Shown: positions 27,185-35,242, counted from the first letter of the stretch. The stretch: DNA of 64,000 nt from CAVPOO01 sp963707015 (GCA_963707015.1 CAVPOO010000021.1:248001-312000); one strand, 5' to 3'. The notes: generated from the letters alone by a model not told the origin. Numbers and translations are program-made.

Positions 27185-27844
27185 ATGAATAACGCCAAAC
27201 GCCGGGCAATCTTCGAGCGATTGCGGGCAGCCAACCCCTCACCCACCACCGAGCTGAACTACGCAAACCCCTTCCAGCTTCTGGTCGCGGTCATCCTCTC
27301 CGCGCAGGCAACAGACAAGGGAGTCAACAAGGCGACCAGCACGCTTTTCGAGATCATCGAGCGCCCAGCCGATGTCGTGGCCCTGGGTGAGGCCCGGCTG
27401 AAGACCTACATCAAGAGCATCGGATTGTTCAATACCAAGGCGAAGAATATCGTCCAGGCCTCGAAAATCCTTGTGGAAGAATATGACGGCAACGTCCCGG
27501 ATGACCGGCAAAAACTGGAGGGCCTCCCGGGCGTCGGGCGCAAGACCGCGAATGTGATCCTGAACACCGCCTTCGGCAGACCCACGATAGCGGTCGACAC
27601 CCACATCTTCCGGGTTGCCAACCGCACCGGCCTGGCGCCCGGTCGAAACGTCCGCGAAGTGGAGAACAAACTCGAAAAAACGCTGCCCCCGGAGTTCAAA
27701 CAGGACGCTCACCACTGGCTGATTCTGCTCGGACGCTACACCTGCGTGGCCCGGACTCCCAAGTGCCCGCAGTGCGTGATTCATGACCTGTGCGAATTCC
27801 GTCACAAGACTGAAGAGTTCACCACGAGACAGGTGGGAGAGTGA
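27185..27844 (+). CDS. nth: Endonuclease III
   Basis: A 219-residue DNA glycosylase/AP lyase that removes oxidised pyrimidines. The helix-hairpin-helix LEGLPGVGRKTANVIL with the catalytic Lys, the catalytic Asp in VDTHIFRVANR, and the C-terminal 4Fe-4S cysteines (CVARTPKCPQCVIHDLC) are all present. The tail after the cluster, KTEEFTTRQVGE, is a few residues longer than usual and is encoded by a dispersed repeat (27818-27880), which also supplies the stop codon. Confidence 0.95.
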   Translation: MNNAKRRAIFERLRAANPSPTTELNYANPFQLLVAVILSAQATDKGVNKATSTLFEIIERPADVVALGEARLKTYIKSIGLFNTKAKNIVQASKILVEEYDGNVPDDRQKLEGLPGVGRKTANVILNTAFGRPTIAVDTHIFRVANRTGLAPGRNVREVENKLEKTLPPEFKQDAHHWLILLGRYTCVARTPKCPQCVIHDLCEFRHKTEEFTTRQVGE

Positions 27845-27880
27845 GCATAAAGCCTCATGGTTTCGAGGCGCATAGTGGCC
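27818..27880 (+). repeat. Short (~60 bp) dispersed repeat, copy 2, overlapping the 3' end of nth
   Basis: Contains GGTGGGAGAGTGAGCATAAA and TCGAGGCGCATAG, matching 11371-11430. The last eight or nine codons of nth and its TGA stop fall within the repeat. Confidence 0.6.
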
Positions 27881-27889
27881 TCTACGAAC

Positions 27890-28040
27890 TGTCAGGATGT
27901 TTTTTTATAGCCACGGAATCCACGGAAAAACACGGAATAATCCTGATTACCATGTGTTCTTTCCGTCTTTTTTCCGTGGATTCCGTGGATTCCGTGGATT
28001 CCGTGGCCGTATTATCGGTCACCATACAGATTGAAAAAGC
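27890..28040 (+). repeat. Hairpin repeat (CCACGGAATCCACGG family), copy 3, with expanded right arm
   Basis: The left arm is ATAGCCACGGAATCCACGG plus AAAAACACGGAA. The right arm has the 9-bp unit ATTCCGTGG three times in a row, giving four CCGTGG blocks, one or two more than the other copies. Outer flank ATTATCGGTCACCATACAGA and GATTGAAAAA match copies 2 and 5. Confidence 0.85.
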
Positions 28041-28106
28041 ACCCGCTTGCAATCGGCGCCCGAGTAGTCTTTACTTCGGCTTCGCGCGGCCTTGCAATTC
28101 GGGTCA

Positions 28107-28532
28107 ATGCTTCAGAATCGTGACGAAATCCGCCGGACATTCTGTGCGGTCTGGGACAAGCATCGGGACGGATCGCCGTTGGACTCCCTCGAGACCCTGA
28201 TCCGTGACGTCATAGTGGAACACCCCGAATATCACGGCGTACTCGACGACAGTGACAGCGCCCTTGGCCATGAATACCAACCGACGATGGGGCAGACAAA
28301 TCCTTTTCTGCACATGGGGATGCATATCAGCCTCCGCGAACAGCTCGCCACGGACCGGCCAGCCGGTATCCGGCGCATTTACCAGACACAGCTGGCCCGC
28401 AGCGGCGATGCGCATGCGGTGGAGCATCAGATGATGGAGTGCCTGGGCCAAGCCCTCTGGGAGGCGCAGCGTGCCGGCACGCTGCCCGACGAGAAAACTT
28501 ATTTGAACTGCCTGCGACACTTGCGGTCATAA
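28107..28532 (+). CDS. DUF1841 family protein
   Basis: A 141-residue soluble protein. The pattern NRDEIRRTFCAVWDKHRDG, ETLIRDVIVEHPEYH, NPFLHMGMHISLREQL and HQMMECLGQALWEAQRAGTLPD matches DUF1841, a family common beside nth/rnf in beta- and gammaproteobacteria. Function unknown. ATG 28107 is chosen over an upstream in-frame start. Confidence 0.85.
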   Translation: MLQNRDEIRRTFCAVWDKHRDGSPLDSLETLIRDVIVEHPEYHGVLDDSDSALGHEYQPTMGQTNPFLHMGMHISLREQLATDRPAGIRRIYQTQLARSGDAHAVEHQMMECLGQALWEAQRAGTLPDEKTYLNCLRHLRS

Positions 28533-28572
28533 GTGGCGTTAGAGGACTGTTTCAGGATGAAACGAAAACGGC

Positions 28573-28597
28573 GGAACCTTCGCAAGGGCGGAGTGTC
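28573..28597 (+). promoter_or_regulatory. Possible ECF-sigma promoter upstream of the RiPP operon
   Basis: GGAACC at 28573 and GTGTCC at 28593 are spaced as in many extracytoplasmic-function sigma promoters (GGAAC, about 17 bp, then GTC). Related bufferin/hvf operons are often under ECF control, but no sigma or anti-sigma gene is in this window. Weak evidence. Confidence 0.25.
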
Positions 28598-28699
28598 CGA
28601 TTGACGACAGCAGTCACTGACAAGACCAGGCGGTTAATTTTGTTCTTTCCCAAACGCAGCACAGCTGCATTACTTCAATATGGAACGGAGGCATCAACG

Positions 28700-29122
28700 A
28701 TGACCCAAAAGAAATCCCTCAAGCCCGTAGCCCTGGCGATTGGCGCCACTTTCGCAGCGTCTCTGGCAGGCACCAGTGTCGCTAATGCCGCCGACAACCC
28801 CTTCGGAGCGAGCAAGCTTTCCAGCGGCTACATGGTTGCCGCTGCCGAAGGCAAGTGCGGCGAAGGCAAGTGCGGCGAAGGCATGATGAAGAAGAAGGAA
28901 GCCGAGGGCAAATGCGGCGAAGCCACGAAGGAAGGCGTAGAGAAGGCTGCCGAAGGCAAGTGCGGCGCAGGCATGAAGGAAGGCATGGAGAAGGCTACCG
29001 AAGGCAAGTGTGGCGCAGGCATGAAGGAAGGCATGGAGAAGGCCACCGAAGGCAAGTGCGGCGCAGGCATGAAGGAAGGCATGGAGAAGGCCACCGAAGG
29101 CAAGTGCGGCGGCAAGAAGTAA
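28700..29122 (+). CDS. hvfA: EGKCG-repeat copper-binding RiPP precursor (HvfA-like)
   Basis: A 140-residue precursor with a signal peptide (cleavage near ANA-AD, residue 30) and a Lys/Glu/Gly-rich core containing seven EGKCG motifs. Cysteines fall at 53, 58, 72, 88, 104, 120 and 136; the last four are spaced exactly 16 residues, encoded by a near-perfect 48-bp tandem repeat. EGKCG precursors are modified at cysteine by MNIO enzymes and are thought to bind copper. The two following genes encode the MNIO enzyme and its partner. GGAGG precedes the ATG at good spacing; longer upstream frames overlap DUF1841 and are unlikely. Confidence 0.9.
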   Translation: MTQKKSLKPVALAIGATFAASLAGTSVANAADNPFGASKLSSGYMVAAAEGKCGEGKCGEGMMKKKEAEGKCGEATKEGVEKAAEGKCGAGMKEGMEKATEGKCGAGMKEGMEKATEGKCGAGMKEGMEKATEGKCGGKK

Positions 29123-29136
29123 GCCAGGCGCCTGCC

Positions 29137-29997
29137 ATGAACGACACGCGCTATCCGGTTCATGGTGCGGGACTCGGTCTGCGGCGGACCCTTCTGGGTC
29201 CGCTGGCGGACCAACCTTCCGATCAGGTGAGCTTCATGGAAGTCGCGCCGGAAAACTGGATCGGGGTCGGTGGGCACTTCGGCAAACAGTTTCGATCCTT
29301 CACAGAGCGCTATCCCTTCGTCACCCACGGGCTTTCCCTGTCGCTGGGCGGCCCGTCGCCGCTCGATGAGGCCTTCCTGTACCGGTTGAAGCACTTCCTG
29401 GATAGCCATCAGATCCGTTATTACTCGGAGCACCTCAGCTATTGCAGCGACGACGGTCATCTCTACGACCTGATGCCTATTCCCTTCACCAGCGAGGCGG
29501 TGCACTACGTCGCCGGGCGCATTCGCCGCACGCAGGACATACTGGAACGGCGCATCGCCGTGGAGAATGTCTCCTACTATGCGGCACCGGGCAAGGAAAT
29601 GGAGGAGATTGATTTCCTCAATGCCGTACTCGAGGAGGCCGACTGCGAGCTGCTGCTGGATGTGAATAACATTTACGTCAACAGCATCAATCACCGCTAC
29701 GACGCCGAGGCATTCCTGCAGCAGATCCCTGCGGAGCGGATCGGCTATATTCATGTCGCCGGACATTACAATGAGGCCGAAGACCTCCTGGTTGACACCC
29801 ACGGAGCCACGGTCACCGACCCGGTCTGGGCACTGCTGGAAAAGACCTATGCGCGCTGCGGCGTGATCCCTACCCTGCTGGAACGGGATTTCAATATCCC
29901 GCCGCTGCCCGAGCTGCTCGGCGAAGTCGACCAGATCGCGCGCCTCCAGGCAACTTGGAGCCGGGGCAGCCAACGCAGCGTGGCAACCCATGGCTGA
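29137..29997 (+). CDS. hvfB: MNIO-family RiPP-modifying oxidase (DUF692, HvfB/BufB-like)
   Basis: A 286-residue TIM-barrel multinuclear non-haem iron oxidase of the DUF692/MbnB family. Visible signatures: GAGLGLRR, FMEVAPENW, the metal-ligand stretches SEHLSY, ENVSYY, LLLDVNNIYVNS, HVAGHY, DTHGATVTDPVW and LLERDFNIPPL. Such enzymes oxidise precursor cysteines (to oxazolone/thioamide-type products in EGKCG systems). It starts 14 bp after the precursor gene and overlaps hvfC by 8 bp. Confidence 0.93.
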   Translation: MNDTRYPVHGAGLGLRRTLLGPLADQPSDQVSFMEVAPENWIGVGGHFGKQFRSFTERYPFVTHGLSLSLGGPSPLDEAFLYRLKHFLDSHQIRYYSEHLSYCSDDGHLYDLMPIPFTSEAVHYVAGRIRRTQDILERRIAVENVSYYAAPGKEMEEIDFLNAVLEEADCELLLDVNNIYVNSINHRYDAEAFLQQIPAERIGYIHVAGHYNEAEDLLVDTHGATVTDPVWALLEKTYARCGVIPTLLERDFNIPPLPELLGEVDQIARLQATWSRGSQRSVATHG

Positions 29998-30754
29998 CCC
30001 GTTGCCTCAGTTCCAGGCCCGGCAGTACGAGTTTGCGGCCCACATCCGCGATCCGGAGAAGAATCCCCGGCCGGCGGATGTCGAAGATCGCCGGATGAGA
30101 ATCTACCGCGAACTCTTCTATAACAACGTTGAGGATTTTCTGGCCAGCACCTTCCCGGTGCTGCGCAAGATCACGCCGGACGACCGCTGGCATGCCCTGG
30201 TGCGGGATTACTTTTCGCATCACCAGGCCCACTCACCCTATTTTCTGGATATTCCCAAAGAGTTCCTCAACTATCTGGAAAACGAGCGCGGTGAGTACCC
30301 GGAGGATCCCCCTTTCCTGCAGGAACTGGCCCATTACGAGTGGGTGGAACTCGCACTCTCGGTCCTCGACGAGGACGTGGACAGCGGCAGGCTGGACAGG
30401 GACGGGGACCTGCTCGAAAACCACCCGATGGTCTCGCCGCTTGCCTGGCCGCTCAGCTATCAGTTTGCGGTCCACCGGATCGGACCGGATTTCCTGCCCG
30501 GTGCCCCTGACGACTCGCCGACGTATCTTCTCGTCTACCGGAATCGAGACGATGAGGTCGGCTTTCTCGAACTGAACCCGGTCAGTGCGCGGCTCATTGA
30601 TCTTCTGCTCGACGCGTCCGATCTGACGGGACGCGCGGCGCTGGAGCAGATTGCCGCCGAACTGCAGCAACCGGATCCTCAACAGATCATCAGCTTCGGC
30701 CTGGAACTGATCCGGGACTGGCGCGGACTCGATATCATCCTCGGCACCCGGTAA
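29990..30754 (+). CDS. hvfC: DUF2063 RiPP maturation partner (HvfC/BufC-like)
   Basis: A 254-residue cytoplasmic protein. The N-terminal DUF2063 domain (FQARQYEFAAHIRDP then RMRIYRELFYNNVEDFLASTFPVLRK) and a C-terminal beta-rich domain are those of the partner proteins that present the precursor to MNIO enzymes. Overlap with the preceding gene by 8 bp shows co-translation. The DoxX-like fourth member of such operons is missing here; a candidate lies at 50905. Confidence 0.9.
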   Translation: MADPLPQFQARQYEFAAHIRDPEKNPRPADVEDRRMRIYRELFYNNVEDFLASTFPVLRKITPDDRWHALVRDYFSHHQAHSPYFLDIPKEFLNYLENERGEYPEDPPFLQELAHYEWVELALSVLDEDVDSGRLDRDGDLLENHPMVSPLAWPLSYQFAVHRIGPDFLPGAPDDSPTYLLVYRNRDDEVGFLELNPVSARLIDLLLDASDLTGRAALEQIAAELQQPDPQQIISFGLELIRDWRGLDIILGTR

Positions 30755-30998
30755 TACCCGGCGGGTGCAGCAGGCGCCAGGGCGCCGACCCGCCAACCCG
30801 CTTCTGGATTCCCGTGTGTCACAAACCTGTAATCAAACGATCATAATTTCCTATTATACTATGGGAAACTGGAGCTTGCCGTTCATCGCGAGGGCAAGAT
30901 GCTGGGACAACCACAATCGCTCAATTTCCCCGCGTTATATGGCGACACGGTGCATCGCAGTCACCCAAGCTGGTTAGCCCGAGTGGGAGTTCACGCTA

Positions 30999-31244
30999 AT
31001 GATCAGACACAAGAATTCGAAGGTCCTGGCCCGGTTCAACCCAAAGGCAGTGGACGACCTCATACCAGAGCTGGTAAAGGTGATCGACACGGAAGCGGTA
31101 TTCACCTATGCCTGGCAGATGGATGACGATGATCCCCGCCCGGGTGACTGGGTGTTGACGACAGAGGACGACCGTTTCGGCGGTTACTGGATCCCGGAGA
31201 GTGATCTGGTCATCATCAAGGAATGCGCCCGCCGTGACTGTTAG
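30999..31244 (+). CDS. Small hypothetical acidic protein
   Basis: An 81-residue protein of no family I recognise. A GGGAG sits about 7 bp before the ATG. It is acidic, with a DDDDPRPGDW stretch and no membrane segment or signal. Codon use looks like the neighbours. It lies alone between the RiPP operon and a hairpin repeat. Confidence 0.55.
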   Translation: MIRHKNSKVLARFNPKAVDDLIPELVKVIDTEAVFTYAWQMDDDDPRPGDWVLTTEDDRFGGYWIPESDLVIIKECARRDC

Positions 31245-31296
31245 CGCGGACGTTTCGCAAGCAAAAGCATAGACGGATACCGCGGAAACGCGTTCG

Positions 31297-31422
31297 GGAA
31301 CGAATGGCCACGGAAACACACGGAAACAACCAACACCCAATAGCATCTTTTCCGTGTCCTTGCGTGGATTCCGTGGCTATAACTAACGATACTGGCACTC
31401 GGCCTCATCTGTCAGCATCCGT
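31297..31422 (-). repeat. Hairpin repeat (CCACGGAATCCACGG family), copy 4
   Basis: Same orientation as copy 1: GGCCACGGAAACACACGGAA, a ~30-bp centre, then CCGTGTCCTTGCGTGGATTC and the outer flank GTCAGCATCCG. Arms are slightly diverged. Confidence 0.75.
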
Positions 31423-31766
31423 TTCTCTCGAGTTGCACGAGCACTAATCCAGGTAAGCGGACATCCCAATTCCATCGGCCTCGGCCGGAATCACGACAGC
31501 GCCTGAGGTGACGAGACCAGCGACGCGGGGACGCAGCAGTCTCCGCGGACCGGAACTGGTTTTCGCGTTCCCACACATGCGGTAAGCTTCCCTGACGCCC
31601 GGAGTCTGTTGCCTGACTCTGGCGCAGCATGCAGAATCCCGGGCAGACCATGATCGGGTTGTGACTGACCCACCTGCTCTGAACCAGGCCACGTGGCTTG
31701 CGGTACTTTGTGATGTATCGTTGTCTTGCTGCCTGCTCCCTGTAACGATAGCACTGGAGAAACACT
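31423..31766. other. Gene-free region upstream of the DUF533 pair
   Basis: About 340 bp with open frames on the minus strand that resemble no family I know. The plus strand ends with GGAGA 7 bp before the ATG at 31767, so the DUF533 promoter is probably here. Confidence 0.3.
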
Positions 31767-32588
31767 ATGAATCCGTTTGATATTCTGGGCTCACTGATGC
31801 AGGGCGGGATGGGCCCCTCGGCGAAACGGCTTGACCGCACGTTCGGCAATCAGGGATTTGGCGCGCCGGGCGCGATGCCTGGCGGTGCCCCCGGCGGGAT
31901 GCAGGGAGGCGTTTTCGACATGCTCGGGAAAATGGCCGGCTCCATGCTCGGCGGCGGTGCACCCGGCGCGGCGGGCGGTGGCGGCTTTTCCGCAGACATC
32001 CTCAAGACCATCGCCAAATCGGTGCTCGGCGGCTCGAGCACCGCTGCCGGCCCGGGCGCGGCGGGTGTCGGCGCCACCACGGTGTTCGGTACCCTGGCTG
32101 CCCAGGCACTCGCGATGGCCAAGCGGATGATGAGCGGCGAACAGGCAGCCGGCAGATCGCAGCCGCCCGACATCGACGATGCGACCGCAGTCATTGCGGG
32201 CCTGCGCAAACCCGCCAATGCCAACGAGGAACAGCAGCTTCGCGACGTCGCCACCCTGACCGTCAAGGCGATGATCAATGCCGCCAAGGCCGACGGCCGT
32301 ATTGACGAGCAGGAAGCCGAGCGTCTCGTCGGCAAGCTGCGCGAAGACGGGGTCACGGACGAGGAACAGCGCTTCGTCCTCGAGGAAATGCGCAAGCCGC
32401 TGGACACCGACGCCATCGTGCGCGCCGTGCCCAACCAGCAGGTTGCGGCGCAGATCTACACCGCGTCGCTGATGGCCATCGAGGTGGATACGGACGCCGA
32501 GAAACGTTACCTGCAGGAATTGGCCGGCAAGCTGGGTCTGAACCAGCAAGTCCTGGCCTACCTGCATCAGGCAGTGGGTCTCGCCTGA
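31767..32588 (+). CDS. DUF533 (TerB-like) protein with Gly/Ala-rich N-terminus
   Basis: A 273-residue protein. Residues 1-105 are low-complexity Gly, Ala, Pro and Met with hydrophobic patches; residues about 140-273 form the DUF533/TerB-like helical domain, recognisable by MINAAKADGRIDEQEAERL, the DTDAIVRAVPNQQVAAQIY stretch and DTDAEKRYLQELAGKLGL. The family includes E. coli YebE, an inner-membrane-associated envelope-stress protein. A second DUF533 gene follows after about 90 bp. Confidence 0.85.
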   Translation: MNPFDILGSLMQGGMGPSAKRLDRTFGNQGFGAPGAMPGGAPGGMQGGVFDMLGKMAGSMLGGGAPGAAGGGGFSADILKTIAKSVLGGSSTAAGPGAAGVGATTVFGTLAAQALAMAKRMMSGEQAAGRSQPPDIDDATAVIAGLRKPANANEEQQLRDVATLTVKAMINAAKADGRIDEQEAERLVGKLREDGVTDEEQRFVLEEMRKPLDTDAIVRAVPNQQVAAQIYTASLMAIEVDTDAEKRYLQELAGKLGLNQQVLAYLHQAVGLA

Positions 32589-32674
32589 GCCCACCCCGTT
32601 GCGCTGCGACAGACTTTCCGCGGGCGTCTCCTCAGGGAGACGCCACACGCGAACCCACTATGGCGAGGTTTGAG

Positions 32675-33367
32675 ATGGATACAAGCGCATTGCTGGATCA
32701 GATACTTCAGGCAGGCCGCGACCTGGTCAGCCAGGGCAAGGACATCGCGCAGCAGCGCCTGGACATCCCGGAGAAAGGTCCGGAACGGGACGCTGCGCTC
32801 TCCGCCATGGGCAAGGGTGCCCTGGCCGCGGGCGCCCTGGCCCTGCTGTTGGGGACGGGCACCGGTCGCAGGCTGAGCGGCAGCGCCCTGAAACTGGGCA
32901 GCCTCGCAGCGCTCGGCGGAGTGGCCTACAAGGCCTATCAGAACTGGCAGGTCGACCAGACAGGCGAATCAGGGGCCCACCCGGGCACACCGGTGGATCG
33001 CCTCAGCGGACTGGCCGCGGAACATCGCAGCCTGGCGCTGCTCAGGGCGATGGTGGTGGCCGCCAAGGCCGACGGGCACATTGACGAGGCGGAGCAGCAG
33101 AGGATCCACGACGGGATCGGTCGCCTGGGCATGGAAGGGAACATGGTGCAGTTGCTCGAGGCGGAGTTAAGCGCACCGGTGGATCCGGCGGCGGTGGCGC
33201 GCGGCGCCGACTCGGCCGAGGCAGCGGCCGAGATCTACCTCGCGTCGCTCATCGTGATCGACGCCGATCAGCCCGCGGAGCAACGTTACCTGGACGACCT
33301 CGCCCGGCACCTCAAACTGGATGCGGGCCTGGTAAGCGAGCTTGAAGCCCAGGCCAGACCCGGATGA
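32675..33367 (+). CDS. DUF533 (YebE-like) protein
   Basis: A ~230-residue paralogue of the preceding protein. A short N-terminal region, a hydrophobic Gly/Ala segment (about 45-65) that may insert in the membrane, then the TerB-like domain with AMVVAAKADGHIDEAEQQRI and DADQPAEQRYLDDLARHLKL. ATG 32675 has GAGG upstream; an in-frame ATG at 32660 is possible. It is 300 bp before the first double-glycine peptide gene. Confidence 0.85.
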   Translation: MDTSALLDQILQAGRDLVSQGKDIAQQRLDIPEKGPERDAALSAMGKGALAAGALALLLGTGTGRRLSGSALKLGSLAALGGVAYKAYQNWQVDQTGESGAHPGTPVDRLSGLAAEHRSLALLRAMVVAAKADGHIDEAEQQRIHDGIGRLGMEGNMVQLLEAELSAPVDPAAVARGADSAEAAAEIYLASLIVIDADQPAEQRYLDDLARHLKLDAGLVSELEAQARPG

Positions 33368-33575
33368 CCTGCGTCATTCCCCGAGCCGGCGCCCTCGCCC
33401 AGACCTGCGCACAGTCTTGTTGGGCCACGCCTGCCTTGGCCGGCGCATTGTGTTTGTGCAGAACCCACGTTTCGGCCGACCGTACCGCATGCCATCGGGA
33501 TACGAGGCGACACAGAGGTTTTTAATAGCATTGAATACAGAGCGTTAGGAACGCATGGCCCGTCGTGACGAAAAC

Positions 33576-33592
33576 TGGCATGCGCCCTGCGA
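33576..33592 (+). promoter_or_regulatory. Sigma-54 (-24/-12)-like promoter of peptide gene 1
   Basis: TGGCATGCGCCCTGCGA has the invariant GG (33577-33578) and GC (33589-33590) at exactly the sigma-54 spacing. The consensus is TGGCACG-N4-TTGC; this site reads TGGCATG-CGCC-CTGC. The same site, closer to consensus, precedes copy 2. The start codon lies about 80 bp downstream. Confidence 0.55.
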
Positions 33593-33670
33593 TTGCTCTG
33601 ATCAAGGCGCGGACCCCGCCGGGCAAACCGCCGAGAAACCTCAACCCCAACGAAACCTGGAGAACTGACA

Positions 33671-33937
33671 ATGGCAACTCTGACAATCAAAGATCTGACT
33701 GCAAGCAAGGAACTCGACGGCAAGGCCATGGCGGCCGTGGCCGGTGGCACCTCGGAACTCGCCGCGCTGGTACTGGGCTACACCTCCATCGCGACCAGCT
33801 TCCCGGTGTACAACGCCGGAGAGAATCTCTCGCTTCAGGCCAACGAGGTCGGCTCCTTCAACTTCGGCGTGGTCAACCAGTCGAACCAAAGCGGCCAGTA
33901 CGTCGATCAGGCCGGCAACCTTCTGGGCGCTGTCTGA
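33671..33937 (+). CDS. Double-glycine leader peptide, copy 1
   Basis: An 88-residue small protein. Residues 1-26 (MATLTIKDL... ELDGKAMAAVAGG) look like a double-glycine leader of the bacteriocin/Nif11-like type, after which cleavage would release a 62-residue product. That part is free of Cys, begins with a hydrophobic stretch (ELAALVLGY) and ends in a Gly/Asn/Gln/Ser-rich tail (FNFGVVNQSNQSGQYVDQ). The leader is identical to copy 2, while eight residues differ after GG. It has its own sigma-54-like promoter and UUCG terminator. No export ABC transporter or modifying enzyme is adjacent. Function unknown. Confidence 0.8.
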   Translation: MATLTIKDLTASKELDGKAMAAVAGGTSELAALVLGYTSIATSFPVYNAGENLSLQANEVGSFNFGVVNQSNQSGQYVDQAGNLLGAV

Positions 33938-33960
33938 ACCTGGCACAGCAACGCCCCATC

Positions 33961-33991
33961 AGCGGAGGTCTTCGGACCTCCGCTTTTTTTT
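33961..33991 (+). terminator. UUCG terminator of peptide gene 1
   Basis: A perfect 10-bp stem AGCGGAGGTC/GACCTCCGCT closed by a TTCG tetraloop and followed by a run of T, 24 bp after the stop codon. Confidence 0.95.
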
Positions 33992-34199
33992 GCGCCGCAC
34001 GCCATGACGGCATGGCTGTCGACGTCGGCCAGGTGCCTGTAAAGGCACCGCGGATTTAGCCCCACTGCCAGCAGCGGGTGGCAACAGATCACCCCGCGTT
34101 GGCATCACCCGGCCGGCACGCGCGCTGCCGCGCTCGTCGTGCCGGCGGAGGATAGCCGACCTAAGGTGTTCGACTGCCGGTGGACGGGTTTACGTTCAG

Positions 34200-34784
34200 C
34201 TAGGCGACCGCTCCATCTGACTGTTGACCGTTGATGAACTGGTCACTCGCCAGGTAGGAGAACGCGAACATCATAGCCACGACCACCACATACAGGCCGA
34301 ACAACTCGCTGTAGTGATAGCCCTGATTGAGAAACTTGGCAGCACCATAGAAGGTGGCGATCAGCCATCCCGCAATCGAGGCAGAGAAGGAAAGACGCAA
34401 TCTGGCTGATTCCACTGCGCTGCGTATCAGCAACCCGCCCGCACTCACATCCGCCAGTCTGGGCAACAGACTGCGGTGGATATACATACCGTTGATGGAA
34501 ACCAGAATAACGATCGAAACCTTGGCCCAGATCTTCTGATTCTCGATGTATGCCGGATCGTTCAAATATCCAAGCACCACGAAGCCGATGCCCGTCAGCC
34601 ACAGCAGCAACAGCGACACGGTCACCGCACGCGAGGTGAACAGAACGATATCGTAGCTGTCGGACGTAAATTTCCTCTCGCGCGAAAACATCAGACGCTG
34701 GGAAATCAGGTGCTCGGCAATCAGCATCGAGCCAATGGCTACCGCCAGGGACAACAGGTGGACGTAGAGAAGTGCTGTTTTCAT
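34200..34784 (-). CDS. Hypothetical integral membrane protein
   Basis: A 194-residue protein with about five hydrophobic segments (residues about 1-25, 50-75, 85-105, 130-150, 160-185). Charged loops are short. I do not recognise the family; the MKTALLYVHLLSLAVAIGSM start is reminiscent of DUF2214/DUF2269-type small membrane proteins. AGGAG precedes the ATG. It lies between the two peptide genes, in opposite orientation. Confidence 0.65.
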   Translation of the reverse strand: MKTALLYVHLLSLAVAIGSMLIAEHLISQRLMFSRERKFTSDSYDIVLFTSRAVTVSLLLLWLTGIGFVVLGYLNDPAYIENQKIWAKVSIVILVSINGMYIHRSLLPRLADVSAGGLLIRSAVESARLRLSFSASIAGWLIATFYGAAKFLNQGYHYSELFGLYVVVVAMMFAFSYLASDQFINGQQSDGAVA

Positions 34785-35147
34785 TGTAAGGTCTCCTACT
34801 CACGCTGACCGAGTTCCTGCAGGGGCCCCTTCCGGAGCCTGAGGACTCGGAATGTTTTATTTTATCTTTCAATATTCTAGGGATTGAAAGACATCTGCCT
34901 ACTTATTAAGAGTACGCAGCCTGGAGGGGATTTATCAAGTGGCGCCCCGCCGCATGGAGGGTCCCTGTGTCGGAGCCGGGCGACGGTCTGTTGATGAAAC
35001 CCAGACATTTACCCCTCATCCGGTGGGATTGTGCCAACTTCATAGACACCATCCCGCGCCGGAGCGGTGATCATGCGTCCCTCAAGGCTTTTCTAACAGT
35101 TTGAAATACCGCGTGTTGCCGACACAGGACCAGCCTCCCACGAAAAC

Positions 35148-35164
35148 TGGCACGCGCCCTGCAA
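35148..35164 (+). promoter_or_regulatory. Sigma-54 (-24/-12)-like promoter of peptide gene 2
   Basis: TGGCACGCGCCCTGCAA: full match to TGGCACG, four spacer bases, then CTGCA instead of TTGCA. GG (35149-35150) and GC (35161-35162) have the exact sigma-54 spacing. Confidence 0.65.
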
Positions 35165-35242
35165 TAACCCTGATCAAGGCGCAGGGCCCACCGGGCAAAA
35201 CGCCGAGAAACCTCAACCTCAACGAAACCTGGAGAACGGACA

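Larger units (their letters stand above)
33567..34050 (+). repeat. Peptide-gene duplication unit, copy 1
   Basis: A ~445-bp block, from the promoter through the 88-residue coding region and the terminator, repeated at 35138-35584 in direct orientation, at roughly 90 percent identity by eye. Beyond the block, 34037-34053 (GTAAAGGCACCGCGGAT) is identical to part of the 3' end of the DUF3365 gene beside copy 2, so the duplication once extended into that gene. Confidence 0.85.

Noticed and set aside
28828..29991. 387-residue open frame antisense to hvfA and hvfB
   Set aside because: It reads the 48-bp repeat on the opposite strand (PHLPSVAFSMPSFM-type periods) and is open because of codon bias; the plus-strand genes match known families.
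30755..30977. Small frame after hvfC
   Set aside because: No ribosome binding site and a composition unlike the neighbours; the sequence reads as untranslated DNA.
31423..31740. Possible group II intron or reverse-transcriptase remnant on the minus strand
   Set aside because: The minus-strand peptide looked faintly similar at first, but no domain V-like RNA motif or reverse-transcriptase motif could be found.
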